A DNA stretch of 61,591 bases, taken from NCBI RefSeq assembly GCF_029813835.1, contig NZ_JARVKV010000035.1, positions 1 through 61,591 on the forward strand. Direction: 5' to 3'. The stretch is from Streptomyces sp. DH37. GTDB lineage: Bacteria > Actinomycetota > Actinomycetes > Streptomycetales > Streptomycetaceae. Positions within the stretch are counted from its first letter, which is position 1, and every line of letters starts with the position of its first letter. The notes beneath the pieces are model-generated. The model was not told the DNA's origin. It made no database searches and saw nothing but the letters and a program-made list of their open reading frames with translations. Shown here in pieces: positions 39,161 to 47,621 of the stretch. A program made the translations under genes and the position numbers.

Positions 39161-39775
39161 TCAGGCCGGGACGGCCTCGCGCCGCAGGAACGCCAGCCGG
39201 GCCCGCTTGGCGGGCAGGCGGACGTCGGGCAGGTCGATCGCGGGGAGGAGCACCTCGGGTCCGGGTTCGAAGCCGGTGCGCAGCAGACGGGCGATCGCCT
39301 TCTCGTTGCGGGCGTCGGGTTCGGCGACGATCCGCCGCAGGTCCGGGTCGGCCAGCAGGTGGATCAGGAGCACGGTCGTCAGCCGCTCGGTGAAGTCCGG
39401 TTCGGAGGAGCCGGAGGCGGGGGCGAGCAGCAGGTGGACCCCCACGTCGCCGGGCCGGACCTCGTAGCACAGGGCCACCCGGTCCTCGGCCGGGTCGTAG
39501 GTCTGGAAGAGCGCCACGGGCTCGCCCTCCCGGTGGACGAGGTGGGCGTGGTGGGTGGCGAGGGCGTCCATGTGGGCGTAGACGTCGCGGACGTCCTCGA
39601 CGCTCGCCCGGGTCATCCCCCAGAACGCGGCGCGGTCCTGGGTGACCCAGCGGTGGATCACGGGGGCGTCGCGGTCGGGGTCCACGGGGGTGATCCGCAC
39701 GGTTCCGAAGCCGGGGACGGTCTGTTCGTGGACGGGGCGGCGGGCGGCTGGCGGGGTGGTGCCGGCGCTGGGCAT
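39161..39775 (-). CDS. GNAT acyltransferase of siderophore type (IucB/RhbD-like)
   Basis: A 204-residue GNAT protein. The segments VIHRWVTQDRAAFWGM, VALFQTYDPAEDRVALCYEVRPGDVGVHLLLAP and LADPDLRRIVAEPDARNEKAIARLLRTGFEPGPEV match the acyltransferases that acylate N-hydroxylysine or related amines in siderophore assembly (IucB, AlcB/RhbD). GGGAGGAGAACC before ATG 39775 sets the start. An iron box lies in the divergent promoter with the siderophore-interacting protein gene. No synthetase is adjacent, so it may serve a pathway elsewhere on the chromosome. Confidence 0.85.
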   Translation of the reverse strand: MPSAGTTPPAARRPVHEQTVPGFGTVRITPVDPDRDAPVIHRWVTQDRAAFWGMTRASVEDVRDVYAHMDALATHHAHLVHREGEPVALFQTYDPAEDRVALCYEVRPGDVGVHLLLAPASGSSEPDFTERLTTVLLIHLLADPDLRRIVAEPDARNEKAIARLLRTGFEPGPEVLLPAIDLPDVRLPAKRARLAFLRREAVPA

Positions 39776-39894
39776 GGTTCTCCTCCCTCGGTGTGCGGGC
39801 GGGCCGGAACGCGTTCGGCAGTGGGGGGAGAGCCTGGGCGGTCGTGCCGTGGCCGTTGTTCTCGGGCAGCGGTTGCCCGCACACTGTGCAACGT

Positions 39895-39913
39895 TTAGGT
39901 TAGGCTCACCTAA
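39895..39913. promoter_or_regulatory. iron box (DmdR1/IdeR operator)
   Basis: TTAGGTTAGGCTCACCTAA is the consensus 19-bp actinomycete iron box, here followed by a further partial repeat (GCTAAG). It sits between the divergent GNAT and siderophore-interacting-protein genes and should repress both when iron is sufficient. Confidence 0.92.
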
Positions 39914-39966
39914 GCTAAGTTGATGTTGGCCGAAAAGCAATCCACGCCGAGGGGGAGAACAGAGCC

Positions 39967-40692
39967 ATGGGACACGGCTGGGAGGGCGCGGTCCTCAAAC
40001 TGCTGCGGGGCAGGGACTTCACGTTCACGGTCACCGCGGCCGAACCGGTCACCGACCACTACCACCGCGTCCGCCTGACGGACGGGGGCATGCTCGCCGC
40101 CACCGGCACGCACCCCACGATGTGGGTGCGCCTCTGGTTCGACAGGGAGGGCAAGCCCCACCAGCGCGCCTACACCCTGGTCGATCCCGACCCGGACACC
40201 GGAACCTTCGGCCTGGAGTTCGCCCTCCACCAGGGCGTCGCGAGCGACTGGGCCCGCGCCGCGCGGCCGGGCGACACGATCGAGGCCACCGTCCAGGGCA
40301 CAGGGTTCGCCGCCCCCGATCCGGCCCCCTCCCGCCTGCTGGCCGTCGGCGACCCGGCCTCCCTGCCGGCCCTCAACTCCCTGCTGGATGCCTTTCCGGC
40401 CACCCCGGCGACCGTCTGGTTCGAGACCACCCATGACGACGACGCCGAACTGCCGGTGCGGCTCGACCCGGCCCGGCACGAACTCCGGCGGGTGAGACGC
40501 GAGGACGCCGGCGCCCGCCTGGTGGCCGAGGTGACCGCCGCGCTGCCCGGCCTGCTGGCCGCCGAGGCGGCCCCCTACGTCTGGATCGCCTGCGACACGG
40601 CCACCACCCGCGCCCTCACCGCGCACGCGCGCAGACGGCTGGGCGTGCCCAAGGACCGGCTGCACGCCCTGGGGTACTGGCGCGCGGCCTGA
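39967..40692 (+). CDS. siderophore-interacting protein (SIP/ViuB family)
   Basis: A 241-residue flavin-dependent ferric-siderophore reductase-like protein. The FAD-binding barrel (VTAAEPVTDHYHRVRLTDGG, QRAYTLVDPDP) is followed by the NAD(P)H-type C-terminal lobe (RLLAVGDPASLPALNSLLDA, PYVWIACDTATTRAL). Members release iron from siderophores in the cytosol by reduction. ATG 39967 follows AGGGGGAGAACAGAGCC. It is iron-regulated by the box 54 bases upstream. Confidence 0.92.
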   Translation: MGHGWEGAVLKLLRGRDFTFTVTAAEPVTDHYHRVRLTDGGMLAATGTHPTMWVRLWFDREGKPHQRAYTLVDPDPDTGTFGLEFALHQGVASDWARAARPGDTIEATVQGTGFAAPDPAPSRLLAVGDPASLPALNSLLDAFPATPATVWFETTHDDDAELPVRLDPARHELRRVRREDAGARLVAEVTAALPGLLAAEAAPYVWIACDTATTRALTAHARRRLGVPKDRLHALGYWRAA

Positions 40693-40737
40693 CCGGGCGG
40701 GCGCCTGCCGTGGCACGGCCGTCCGGCTCCCGCCCGG
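40693..40737. terminator. possible bidirectional terminator
   Basis: CCGGGCGGG (40693-40701) is complementary to CCCGCCCGG (40729-40737), with further pairing possible in between. It lies in the gap between the convergent SIP and antiporter genes. Confidence 0.45.
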
Positions 40738-40788
40738 TGGGGGCGGCGGCGAGGCGCCGGGTCCGGCCGGCGAGCGGCCGTGCCGGGG

Positions 40789-42153
40789 TCACACCTGTTC
40801 GGTGTCCACCGTCCGGGGCGCGTCCGCCTTCCCCCGGCGCTCCGCGTCCGCCTTCCCCCGGCGTTCCGCGTGGTGCTCCGCGTCCGTCCCCCCGCCGGGG
40901 GCGGGCGCGTACCGCCGGTGGACGACGTCCAGGAGCGGCCCGGTCATCACCGTCGTGACCACCGCCATGATCACCATCGCGGTGAAGAGCCGGTGGTCGA
41001 TGACCTCCAGCTCGAGGCCCACGTTGAGGATGACCAGTTCCGTCAGACCTCGGGCGTTGAGCAGCGTGCCGAGGACCAGTGACTGGCCGGTGTCGAACCC
41101 GGCCAGCCGGGCCGAGACGACGGCTCCGACGAACTTGCCGAGACAGGCCACGGCGATGACCGCCAGCAGCAGCAGGACGCCCTTGCCCCCGAGGCCGCCG
41201 AGGTCCACCGACAGGCCGGTGAGCGTGAAGAAGACGGGCATCAGCAGCATGCCCGTCTGGTCCATGCGCTCGGGCACCTGCGCGGCCACGGCCTCCACCT
41301 GCCGGCGCGGCACGATCACCCCGAACAGGAAGGCGCCGAAGATGGCGTGCAGTCCGATGGTGGAGGTGCACCAGGCGCTCAGCAGGAGCCCGCCCGTCAG
41401 GATGGGGTAGCAGGCCGCCGAGCGTCCCGGCCACGGCCGCTCCGACTCGAGCAGCCGGATGAGCGCCGGGCGGACCAGATAGCGCAGGACGACGACGAAG
41501 AGCACGGACTGGACCACGAGGGCGATCAGCGGCTCCGTCCCGTCGGCCGTCACCACCGCGACCACCACGGCGAGGAGGCACCACGCGAGGGCGTCCTGGA
41601 CGGAAGCGCACAACAGGGCGATCCCGCCCATCCGTTCACGGTCCATGCCGCGGTCGGCGATGATGCGGGCCAGCACCGGAAAGGCCGTGATGGACATCGC
41701 GGTCCCGAGGAACAGCGCCGGCCCCAGCGGGCTCGCCGAGCTCAGGGCGTCATGGTCGTACCAGGGGTGGATCGCGTACCCGAGGAGGAAGCCGAGGGCG
41801 AAGGGGACCGCGACCGAGCCCAACGAGACGGCGGTGATCTGCCCTCCGCTGCCGCGCAGGTGCGAGGCCTCCAGCCGGTAGCCGATCCCGAACATGAACA
41901 GCACCAGCCCGAGCTGTGCCAGGACGGTGAGGAAGGGCCTGGCGTGGGCGGGGAAGAGGACGTCCGTGATGTCTCCCGGGAGGAGCCCCAGCAGACTGGG
42001 GCTGAGCATCAGCCCCGCGACGATCTCCCCCATCACCGGCGGCTGCCTCAGACGGCGGGCGATCCGGGCGAAGACATGGGCCACGGTGATGATCACGGCG
42101 ATGTCGGCGAAGACCAGAGCGGTGGTGCTTTCGATGCTGGAATCGGAGATCAC
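40789..42153 (-). CDS. Kef/CPA2-type cation:proton antiporter
   Basis: A 454-residue membrane protein with about 12-13 helices. The family signs are RRLRQPPVMGEIVAGLMLSPSLLG, GLVLFMFGIGYRLE, the helix pair SITAFPVLARIIADRG, QDALAWCLLAVVVA with its essential Asp, and FGAFLFGVIVP. It lacks C-terminal RCK/TrkA domains and instead ends in a hydrophilic tail with the tandem motif ERRGKADA. It exchanges Na+ or K+ for H+. Its GTG start is some 80 bases from the CysQ-like gene stop in the same direction. Antiporters occur in some antibiotic loci, but membership of the downstream cluster is uncertain. Confidence 0.88.
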   Translation of the reverse strand: MISDSSIESTTALVFADIAVIITVAHVFARIARRLRQPPVMGEIVAGLMLSPSLLGLLPGDITDVLFPAHARPFLTVLAQLGLVLFMFGIGYRLEASHLRGSGGQITAVSLGSVAVPFALGFLLGYAIHPWYDHDALSSASPLGPALFLGTAMSITAFPVLARIIADRGMDRERMGGIALLCASVQDALAWCLLAVVVAVVTADGTEPLIALVVQSVLFVVVLRYLVRPALIRLLESERPWPGRSAACYPILTGGLLLSAWCTSTIGLHAIFGAFLFGVIVPRRQVEAVAAQVPERMDQTGMLLMPVFFTLTGLSVDLGGLGGKGVLLLLAVIAVACLGKFVGAVVSARLAGFDTGQSLVLGTLLNARGLTELVILNVGLELEVIDHRLFTAMVIMAVVTTVMTGPLLDVVHRRYAPAPGGGTDAEHHAERRGKADAERRGKADAPRTVDTEQV

Positions 42154-42235
42154 GCTCCGGAGCCCTTCCTCTCGTGGAGTGCCGGGAACGGCGTCCGCTC
42201 GCGCCGGTCGGGCCGGGCGGCGGACCGCGCGGGCG

Positions 42236-43090
42236 TCATTCGGTCCGGGCGAGCCTGCCGCGGGAGGAGGCCAGTGCCCTGTGCAGGGCGTCGGCCAGGT
42301 GGGCCCGGCACAGCAGGACGTCGCCCTCGGCGGCTCCCGGGACCGTGCCGAGGTCGGCCAGGCGGATGGCGCGCAGACCGGATGCTTCGGCCACGGCGCC
42401 GACCGCGGTCCCCTCCCCCGCCTCGGCCCCGGTGTGCAGGCAGACGTCCGCCGTGCCGTCGACGACCGCGACGGTCCGGGCTCCGGCCGATGCCACCGGC
42501 CTCGGCCGGAGCGGGGCCTTCCCGGCGAGGGCGGTGGCCACCGCCCTCCCCCGCTCCCCGTCGTGCAGCAGGACGAGGGCCGTCCCGGGCGGCCTGCCGG
42601 GGTGGTGCCACAGGGAACGCGGCCCGGTGGACGTCACCACGCTGCACAGCGCGGGCACGGCGACGGCCGCCGCGGTCACGCCCAGCCCCGGTTCCCTCAG
42701 CGCCAGGTGCACCGCCCAGTACGGGGACCCGGGCCGGCCGTACGCCCTCTCGTCGTCCAGCGGGACGACCAGCCACGTACGGCGGTCGTCCCGGCAGCCC
42801 CGGCCGCCCCGGCCGTCCGCCGGCGTCCCGCAGACGACGGCGTCGCCGGGGAACGACGTCATCAGCCGGTTGCGGATGAGCAGTTCGGCCCAGCGCCGGC
42901 CCAGGTCTCCCAGTGCCGTACCGCTCGGCGCCGATCCCTCCTCGTGCGCCCCCTCCTCGTGCGACCTCACATCGAGCAGGAGCCGGCCCGCCTGCTGGAC
43001 GACCGCCGCGGCGAACTCCGTGTGCTCCGACGGTGACGTGGCCGCCCCGGGCAACCCCTCGGCGACCGCGCCCACTTCTGCGACAACCAT
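42236..43090 (-). CDS. CysQ/inositol-monophosphatase-like protein with degraded metal site
   Basis: A 284-residue protein with the fold signature of CysQ/IMPase phosphatases: AAAVVQQAGRLLLDVRSHEEGAHEEGS, TSFPGDAVVCGTP and TWLVVPLDDERAYGRPGSPYWAVHLALRE. In active enzymes this last part begins D-P-x-D-G-T and provides three metal-binding residues; here it is V-P-L-D-D-E. The C-terminal aspartate motif (W/A-D-xA-A) is also not clear (ADLGTVPGAAEGD). I infer reduced or altered catalysis, although the gene stands near a PAPS-dependent sulfotransferase, where a 3'-phosphoadenosine-phosphate phosphatase would make sense. It is last in the thrC-moaD-like operon. Confidence 0.6.
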   Translation of the reverse strand: MVVAEVGAVAEGLPGAATSPSEHTEFAAAVVQQAGRLLLDVRSHEEGAHEEGSAPSGTALGDLGRRWAELLIRNRLMTSFPGDAVVCGTPADGRGGRGCRDDRRTWLVVPLDDERAYGRPGSPYWAVHLALREPGLGVTAAAVAVPALCSVVTSTGPRSLWHHPGRPPGTALVLLHDGERGRAVATALAGKAPLRPRPVASAGARTVAVVDGTADVCLHTGAEAGEGTAVGAVAEASGLRAIRLADLGTVPGAAEGDVLLCRAHLADALHRALASSRGRLARTE

Positions 43091-43179
43091 GTGGAAATCC
43101 TCGCGCTCGTGTTCCTCCGTCGTGCCCGGGACGTCCTGCCGCGCACGGTCCGCCGCCGGCCGCCGTGCGCGTCCCGGGG

Positions 43180-43461
43180 TCAGCCCCCCGCCACCGCGGG
43201 GATGATGGAGATCAGCGCGCCGTCGGGGACCTTGGTCCCCATTCCCTCCGCCATGCGGACGTCGTCCTCGCCGACGTACAGGTTGACGAACCGCCGGAGC
43301 GCGCCCCGCTCGTCGCAGACCCTCGCCAGGACGCCGGGGTGGTCGGCCTCCAGGGCGCGCAGCGCGTCGGCCACGGTCGGCCCGGCCGGTGCGACCCGCA
43401 CCTCGCCGGCGCCGCCGGTGTACTGACGCAGGATGGTCGGGATGCGGACGGTCGTGGTCAT
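43180..43461 (-). CDS. MoaD/ThiS/CysO-family sulfur-carrier protein
   Basis: A 93-residue ubiquitin-fold sulfur carrier: TTTVRIPTILRQYTGGAGEV, DALRALEADHPGVLARVCDE, FVNLYVGEDDVRMAEG and an exposed terminal PAVAGG. The Gly-Gly end is already mature, ready for adenylation and thiocarboxylation. It closely resembles the MoaD-like protein paired with a threonine-synthase-like enzyme in the primary metabolism of Streptomyces, and the CysO of mycobacteria. It lies about 90 bases downstream of the threonine-synthase-like gene. No activating MoeB/E1 or Mec peptidase is encoded in the window. Confidence 0.85.
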   Translation of the reverse strand: MTTTVRIPTILRQYTGGAGEVRVAPAGPTVADALRALEADHPGVLARVCDERGALRRFVNLYVGEDDVRMAEGMGTKVPDGALISIIPAVAGG

Positions 43462-43546
43462 CGCACGTTCCTCGTTTCCGTGGTCGGGCGGGTGGTTGCG
43501 GTTTCCTGACGGGCGCCGGACGGGCGTCGGCGCACCGGACGGCGGC

Positions 43547-44818
43547 TCAGGAGGGGACGGCACCGCGGAAGCCCTCCAGCGTGGCGGGGATCACGGCGGT
43601 CGGCCCGACGACGGAGGAGACCGCGTCCAGGGTCTTCAGGCCCTCTCCGGAGTTGATCACCACGGTGCGGGCGTCCGGGTCGAGTGCTCCGCCGTCCAGC
43701 AGTTTGCGCAGCGTCGCGACGGTCACTCCGCCCGCCGTCTCGGCGAAGATCCCCTCGGTCCGGCCCAGGAGCGTGATCGCGTCCCGGATCTCGTCGTCGG
43801 AGACGTCCTCGACCGCGCCGCCGGTGCGGCGGCACACGTCGAGCGCGTAGGGGCCGTCGGCCGGGTTCCCGATGGCGAGGGACTTGGCGATCGTCTCCGG
43901 CCGCACCGGCCGGACGGCGTCGTGACCGGCCTTGAAGGCGGTGGACACCGGTGCGCAGCCGGTGGCCTGTGCGCCGAAGACGCGGTACGGCGCCGCGTCC
44001 ACGAGCCCCAGCTCGGTCAGTTCGCCGAACGCCTTGTCCACCTTGGTGAGCTGCGACCCGGAGGCCACGGGGACGACGATCTGTTCGGGGAGCCTCCAGC
44101 CGAGCTGCTCGGCGATCTCGTACCCCAGCGTCTTGGAGCCCTCGGCGTAGTAGGGGCGGACGTTGACGTTGACGAAGGCCCAGTCCTCGTCGTCGGCGAT
44201 CTCGGACGCGAGCCGGTTGATGTCGTCGTACGTGCCCCGCACCGCGAACAGGTCCCCGCCGTACACGGCGGTGCACACGATCTTCGGCTGCTCCAGGTCG
44301 GCCGGGATGAGCACCACGGACCGGATGCCCGCCCGGGCCGCCGCGGCGGCCACGGCGTTGGCCAGGTTCCCCGTGGAGGGGCAGGCCAGCACCGTGAACC
44401 CCATCTCGCGCGCGGCGGCGAGGGCCACGGCCACCACCCTGTCCTTGAAGGAGTGGGTCGGGTTGCCGGAGTCGTCCTTGATCCACAGCTCGCGCATCCC
44501 GAGTTCCCGGGCGAGGTTCTCCGCGCGTACGAGGCGTGTCCAGCCCGGCTCCATGTTGCGGGTGGCGGTGACGCCGTCCGGGACGGGCAGCAGCCGCCGG
44601 TACCGCCAGATGTTGGGCGGTCCCGCCTCGATGGAGCTCCTCGTCACCCCCGTGAAGGAGTAGGCGACCTCCAGCGGCCCGAAACACGTCGAGCACGCGT
44701 ACCGCGGCCCGAGGTCGCAGCTGTCACCGCACTCCCGGCACCGTAACGCCGTCGCCGGGCCCAGGTCCGGGGAGACGATCCTGCCGGCAGGGGTTTCGCG
44801 TGCGTCCATCAGGCTCAT
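43547..44818 (-). CDS. threonine-synthase-like PLP enzyme paired with a sulfur carrier
   Basis: A 423-residue fold-type II PLP enzyme. It has an N-terminal zinc ribbon (CRECGDSC and CSTCFGPLEV), the PLP lysine in DDSGNPTHSFKDRVV, CPSTGNLANAVAAAAA for phosphate binding, VVPVASGSQLTKVDKAF and GIFAETAGGVTV. This is the actinobacterial ThrC type that is paired with a MoaD-like gene. The normal reaction is O-phosphohomoserine to threonine. In this locus, with an O-phosphoserine-forming candidate and a sulfur carrier, a beta- or gamma-replacement with thiocarboxylate or sulfite (as in cysteate synthase, a ThrC relative) is an attractive alternative. ATG 44818 follows GGAGTTGCC. Divergent from the DUF1015 gene. 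Confidence 0.82.
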   Translation of the reverse strand: MSLMDARETPAGRIVSPDLGPATALRCRECGDSCDLGPRYACSTCFGPLEVAYSFTGVTRSSIEAGPPNIWRYRRLLPVPDGVTATRNMEPGWTRLVRAENLARELGMRELWIKDDSGNPTHSFKDRVVAVALAAAREMGFTVLACPSTGNLANAVAAAAARAGIRSVVLIPADLEQPKIVCTAVYGGDLFAVRGTYDDINRLASEIADDEDWAFVNVNVRPYYAEGSKTLGYEIAEQLGWRLPEQIVVPVASGSQLTKVDKAFGELTELGLVDAAPYRVFGAQATGCAPVSTAFKAGHDAVRPVRPETIAKSLAIGNPADGPYALDVCRRTGGAVEDVSDDEIRDAITLLGRTEGIFAETAGGVTVATLRKLLDGGALDPDARTVVINSGEGLKTLDAVSSVVGPTAVIPATLEGFRGAVPS

Positions 44819-45656
44819 GAAGGCAACTCCTTGGTCGGTGTCCGTGCGTGTCCGCGTGCGTCGCCGCCGGGGATCGCGTTCGGTCCTGGTCCTCCGTGCC
44901 GTGGCGCTCCGTTCAGCGGGCGCCGGGCCTCCGGCGGACCGGATCCGCCCGCCGCGACGATGGGCGGATGCGGCCCGCTCCTGTTCCGAGCGCATTGCCG
45001 AGTCGTTTCGGCAAGGCCGTGGATGACTTCGCGCAGAATTCCATACGATCCCACCGGCTCTTCGCCGCGTCAACAATGCTTCCCGAAAAGAACATCGGTC
45101 ATTGGAGCAGATACCGCCGGTCAGGTCGCCGCGGAGAGACCCGTAATCCGGTCGGCGCTCATGGAGGCTAACACCATCGCCGCGCGGAGGTAAGGGCTTT
45201 GATGTGTTGTTAACCCAGCCTTCGACGGCCGAACGGCCGACGATCGATACTTCCCTCACCAGCCCTTTCAAAACATTCCTACAGCGCAGCAAAACGCCCC
45301 TTTTCAGCAGAAGGGCAGACGCGAGAACTCCCCGGAAAGCGGATCAGAGAACTCCACTTCATTCCCCCCGCAGCCGCACGGTGAAAATCCCCGCGGTTTC
45401 CGCTTACCCTTCGGAGGGCGGCCCGGAGCAATAGCGGGTCGTGGAGTGCGGCGGCCCCCGGCCGCGGGAGACCGACCCCGCCCCGGCCGTCCCCGCCCAC
45501 ACCGGCCCGCCGGCCGGCCTCCCGCTCACGGCGCACACGGCCGCTTCCGCACCATCCCTCCGTCGCACGCGACAGCTTTGCTCGAGCACACGCAGGTCCC
45601 GGCGCCCGGGCGAAGGCCCGGACGATCACACCAGCCACCTGGAGGAGGTCCCATCC
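44819..45656. other. divergent control region of the sulfur/OPS locus
   Basis: About 840 bases between divergent ThrC-like and DUF1015 genes, without a recognised gene. An AT-richer patch (about 45170-45310, including TGTGTTGTTAACC) probably holds promoters. Open frames crossing it look antisense-like. Confidence 0.5.
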
Positions 45657-46946
45657 GTGCCCGGTACGCACACCCCCGCCCCGGCGACCGACCGCCCGTC
45701 CCCCCTTCCCGCCCGGTCACTGCCACACCCGTCCCGCACCCGTCCGGGCAACCTGGAGTTCTCCCCGTTCCGCGGGGTGCGTTACGCCCCCGGCCACATC
45801 GGCTCCCTGGAGAGCGCCGTCGCCTCATCGCCCTCACCCCTCGCCTCCGGCCGGACGGCCGGGCCCCGGGACCTCCCGGCCCACAGCCCGAGGCGGCTCC
45901 TCCTGCCCGACCGGCCCTCCGGCGAACCATCCCCCGCCCACCACGGCGCGTCGGAGCGGTTGCGCGACTGGCTGCGGACCGATGTGCTCCGCCTCGATCC
46001 CACACCTGTCATGTACGCGTATGAACAGCACGGCCCCGACGGACCGCAGCGCGGTCTGATCGCCGCGCTGCGCCTGCCCACCCGTCCGGGACGCGTCCTG
46101 CCGCACCGGTCGGCCGACCCCTCCGTGGCCGCCGACCGGATGAAGCGGATGCGGATGCTCGGAGCCCAGCCGGAACCCGTCCTGCTCACCCACCGGGGAG
46201 GCGACCTGGTGGCGCGGCTCCTCGACACCGTGACGGCGGGCGAACCGCTGTGCCGGGCGCGCACCGCGGACGGCGCCCGCCACAGCCTGTGGGCCGTCGC
46301 CGACCCCGGGGACTGGGACCGGGTCAACGCGGACCTCTCGGACCGCCGTCTGCTGATCGCCGACGGGCACCACCGCTACCTCGCCTACCACTACCTGCGG
46401 GACCGCCAGATCGCCGGCGCGACGCACGGTCCGGTGCTCCTGGTCGACGAGACCCGTTACCCGCTGGAGCCCCGCCCCCTGCACCGGGTCCTGCCCGGCA
46501 TCCGTCTCGACGAGTTCCTCGCCTCCCTGCCGGACCCGTGCGCCCTGCGGCCGGTGGCGGGACCGCCCGGGAGCGGGGCCGCGGCGCTGGCCACCGCGCT
46601 GGACGCGCTGGCGGCGGTCGGCGCCGACCGTCCCGCCTGTCTCGTCGGCGACGGGCTGCGCTACCTGCTGGCGACGGACTTCGAACCCCCCGGTCCCTGC
46701 CCGGCGGTGGAGGCTGCCGCCGCACGGCCCGGTGCGCCGGGAACGGAACCGCGTCTGCATCACGACCCGGCCGGCGCGGCGGCCGACGCGGAGCGATCGC
46801 GCGGAACGGTGCTGATACCGCGTGCGCCGTCGTACCGAAAGGTGCGCGCATCGGCCGAGAACACACTCCTCCTGCCCAACGGGTCGTTGTCCTTCGCCCC
46901 GAAGCCGCCGCTCGGTCTGGTCCTGCGCCTGCTGCACGGCGTGTGA
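45657..46946 (+). CDS. DUF1015 (SerK/SbnI-like) free serine kinase candidate
   Basis: A 429-residue DUF1015 protein. The conserved IADGHHRYLAYHYLRD motif (about residues 235-252), the N-terminal PFRGVRYAPGHIG strand (about 42-55), VMYAYEQHGPDGPQRGLIAALRL and the C-terminal NTLLLPNGSLSFAPKPPLGLVLRLLHGV are typical. Characterised members SerK (archaeal) and SbnI (Staphylococcus) phosphorylate free serine to O-phospho-L-serine; SbnI supplies siderophore precursor. GTG 45657 follows GGAGGAGG at 8 bases and is much better than the longer frame. In this locus it may feed O-phosphoserine to the CBS-like or ThrC-like enzyme. It converges with the CGNR gene 4 bases away. Confidence 0.82.
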   Translation: MPGTHTPAPATDRPSPLPARSLPHPSRTRPGNLEFSPFRGVRYAPGHIGSLESAVASSPSPLASGRTAGPRDLPAHSPRRLLLPDRPSGEPSPAHHGASERLRDWLRTDVLRLDPTPVMYAYEQHGPDGPQRGLIAALRLPTRPGRVLPHRSADPSVAADRMKRMRMLGAQPEPVLLTHRGGDLVARLLDTVTAGEPLCRARTADGARHSLWAVADPGDWDRVNADLSDRRLLIADGHHRYLAYHYLRDRQIAGATHGPVLLVDETRYPLEPRPLHRVLPGIRLDEFLASLPDPCALRPVAGPPGSGAAALATALDALAAVGADRPACLVGDGLRYLLATDFEPPGPCPAVEAAAARPGAPGTEPRLHHDPAGAAADAERSRGTVLIPRAPSYRKVRASAENTLLLPNGSLSFAPKPPLGLVLRLLHGV

Positions 46947-46950
46947 CCGG

Positions 46951-47499
46951 TCAGCCCGTCCGCCGCCGCTCGCGGTAGGCGGCGGACGCGACGCGGTCGT
47001 TGCACTGTTCGCAGCAGTACCTCCGGTTCCCCGGGCGGGTCCGGTCGACGAAGACCCGCCCGCACGGTGTCGCGGCGCACGCGCCCAGGCGCCGCACACC
47101 GTGCTCGGTGACGAACTCGGCCAGGGCTCCGGGCAGCCGGGCGGCCAGCGCCGGATAACCGCGGCGGCCCGCTCCCCACTCCAGGCGCGCCTCACCGGTG
47201 CCGACCGCCCTGAGCTGCGGAACCGCGCCGGCCCTCGTGAGCAGCTCGTTGAGCAGGGGAACGGCGGCGGCGGCGGTCTCGGCGACGAAGACCCCGTGCA
47301 GGTGGTCCCGCAGGGTGCGGAGGGGCCGCAGGTCACCGGGGGCCATGGCCTTCGCCAGACGGTGCTCGCCGAACTCCGCGAGAACGTCCTGGAAGTGCGC
47401 CACGTCCGTCAGCCGGTCGGCCGGGCCCGCCGGCGTGTGGGCGGTGTTGACCAGCTCGACCGCCAGGTCCAGGTCATCCACCGACCCCGCGCCGTTCAT
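46951..47499 (-). CDS. CGNR zinc-finger transcriptional regulator
   Basis: A 182-residue regulator with an N-terminal helical ABATE-type domain (DLDLAVELVNTAHTPAGPAD, FQDVLAEFGEHRLAKAM) and a C-terminal zinc finger (LGACAATPCGRVFVDRTRPGNRRYCCEQCNDRVASAAYRERR, with C-x4-C ... CC-x2-C and the NRRYC signature). CGNR regulators are local controllers. ATG 47499 gives a good N-terminus. An ATG at 47625 that overlaps the CBS-like stop (ATGA) would add a 42-residue Arg/Pro-rich tail. Its targets are unknown. Confidence 0.85.
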   Translation of the reverse strand: MNGAGSVDDLDLAVELVNTAHTPAGPADRLTDVAHFQDVLAEFGEHRLAKAMAPGDLRPLRTLRDHLHGVFVAETAAAAVPLLNELLTRAGAVPQLRAVGTGEARLEWGAGRRGYPALAARLPGALAEFVTEHGVRRLGACAATPCGRVFVDRTRPGNRRYCCEQCNDRVASAAYRERRRTG

Positions 47500-47621
47500 C
47501 CGCGTTCCCGCCCGCTTCCTCCGGCCCGCGGAGCCCGCCGCCGGAACCGGGCGCGGAGCGGTGCCGCGGATCCGCGGCCGGGCCCTCACCGGCAGCGCGG
47601 CCGCACCCGCCGGCGAACGGT

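Noticed and set aside
45657..46946. DUF1015 protein plus CBS-like enzyme as an SbnA/SbnB-type diaminopropionate pathway
   Set aside because: No SbnB-like (ornithine-cyclodeaminase-type) dehydrogenase is present and the PLP enzyme has CBS domains like cystathionine beta-synthase, so I did not assign 2,3-diaminopropionate.
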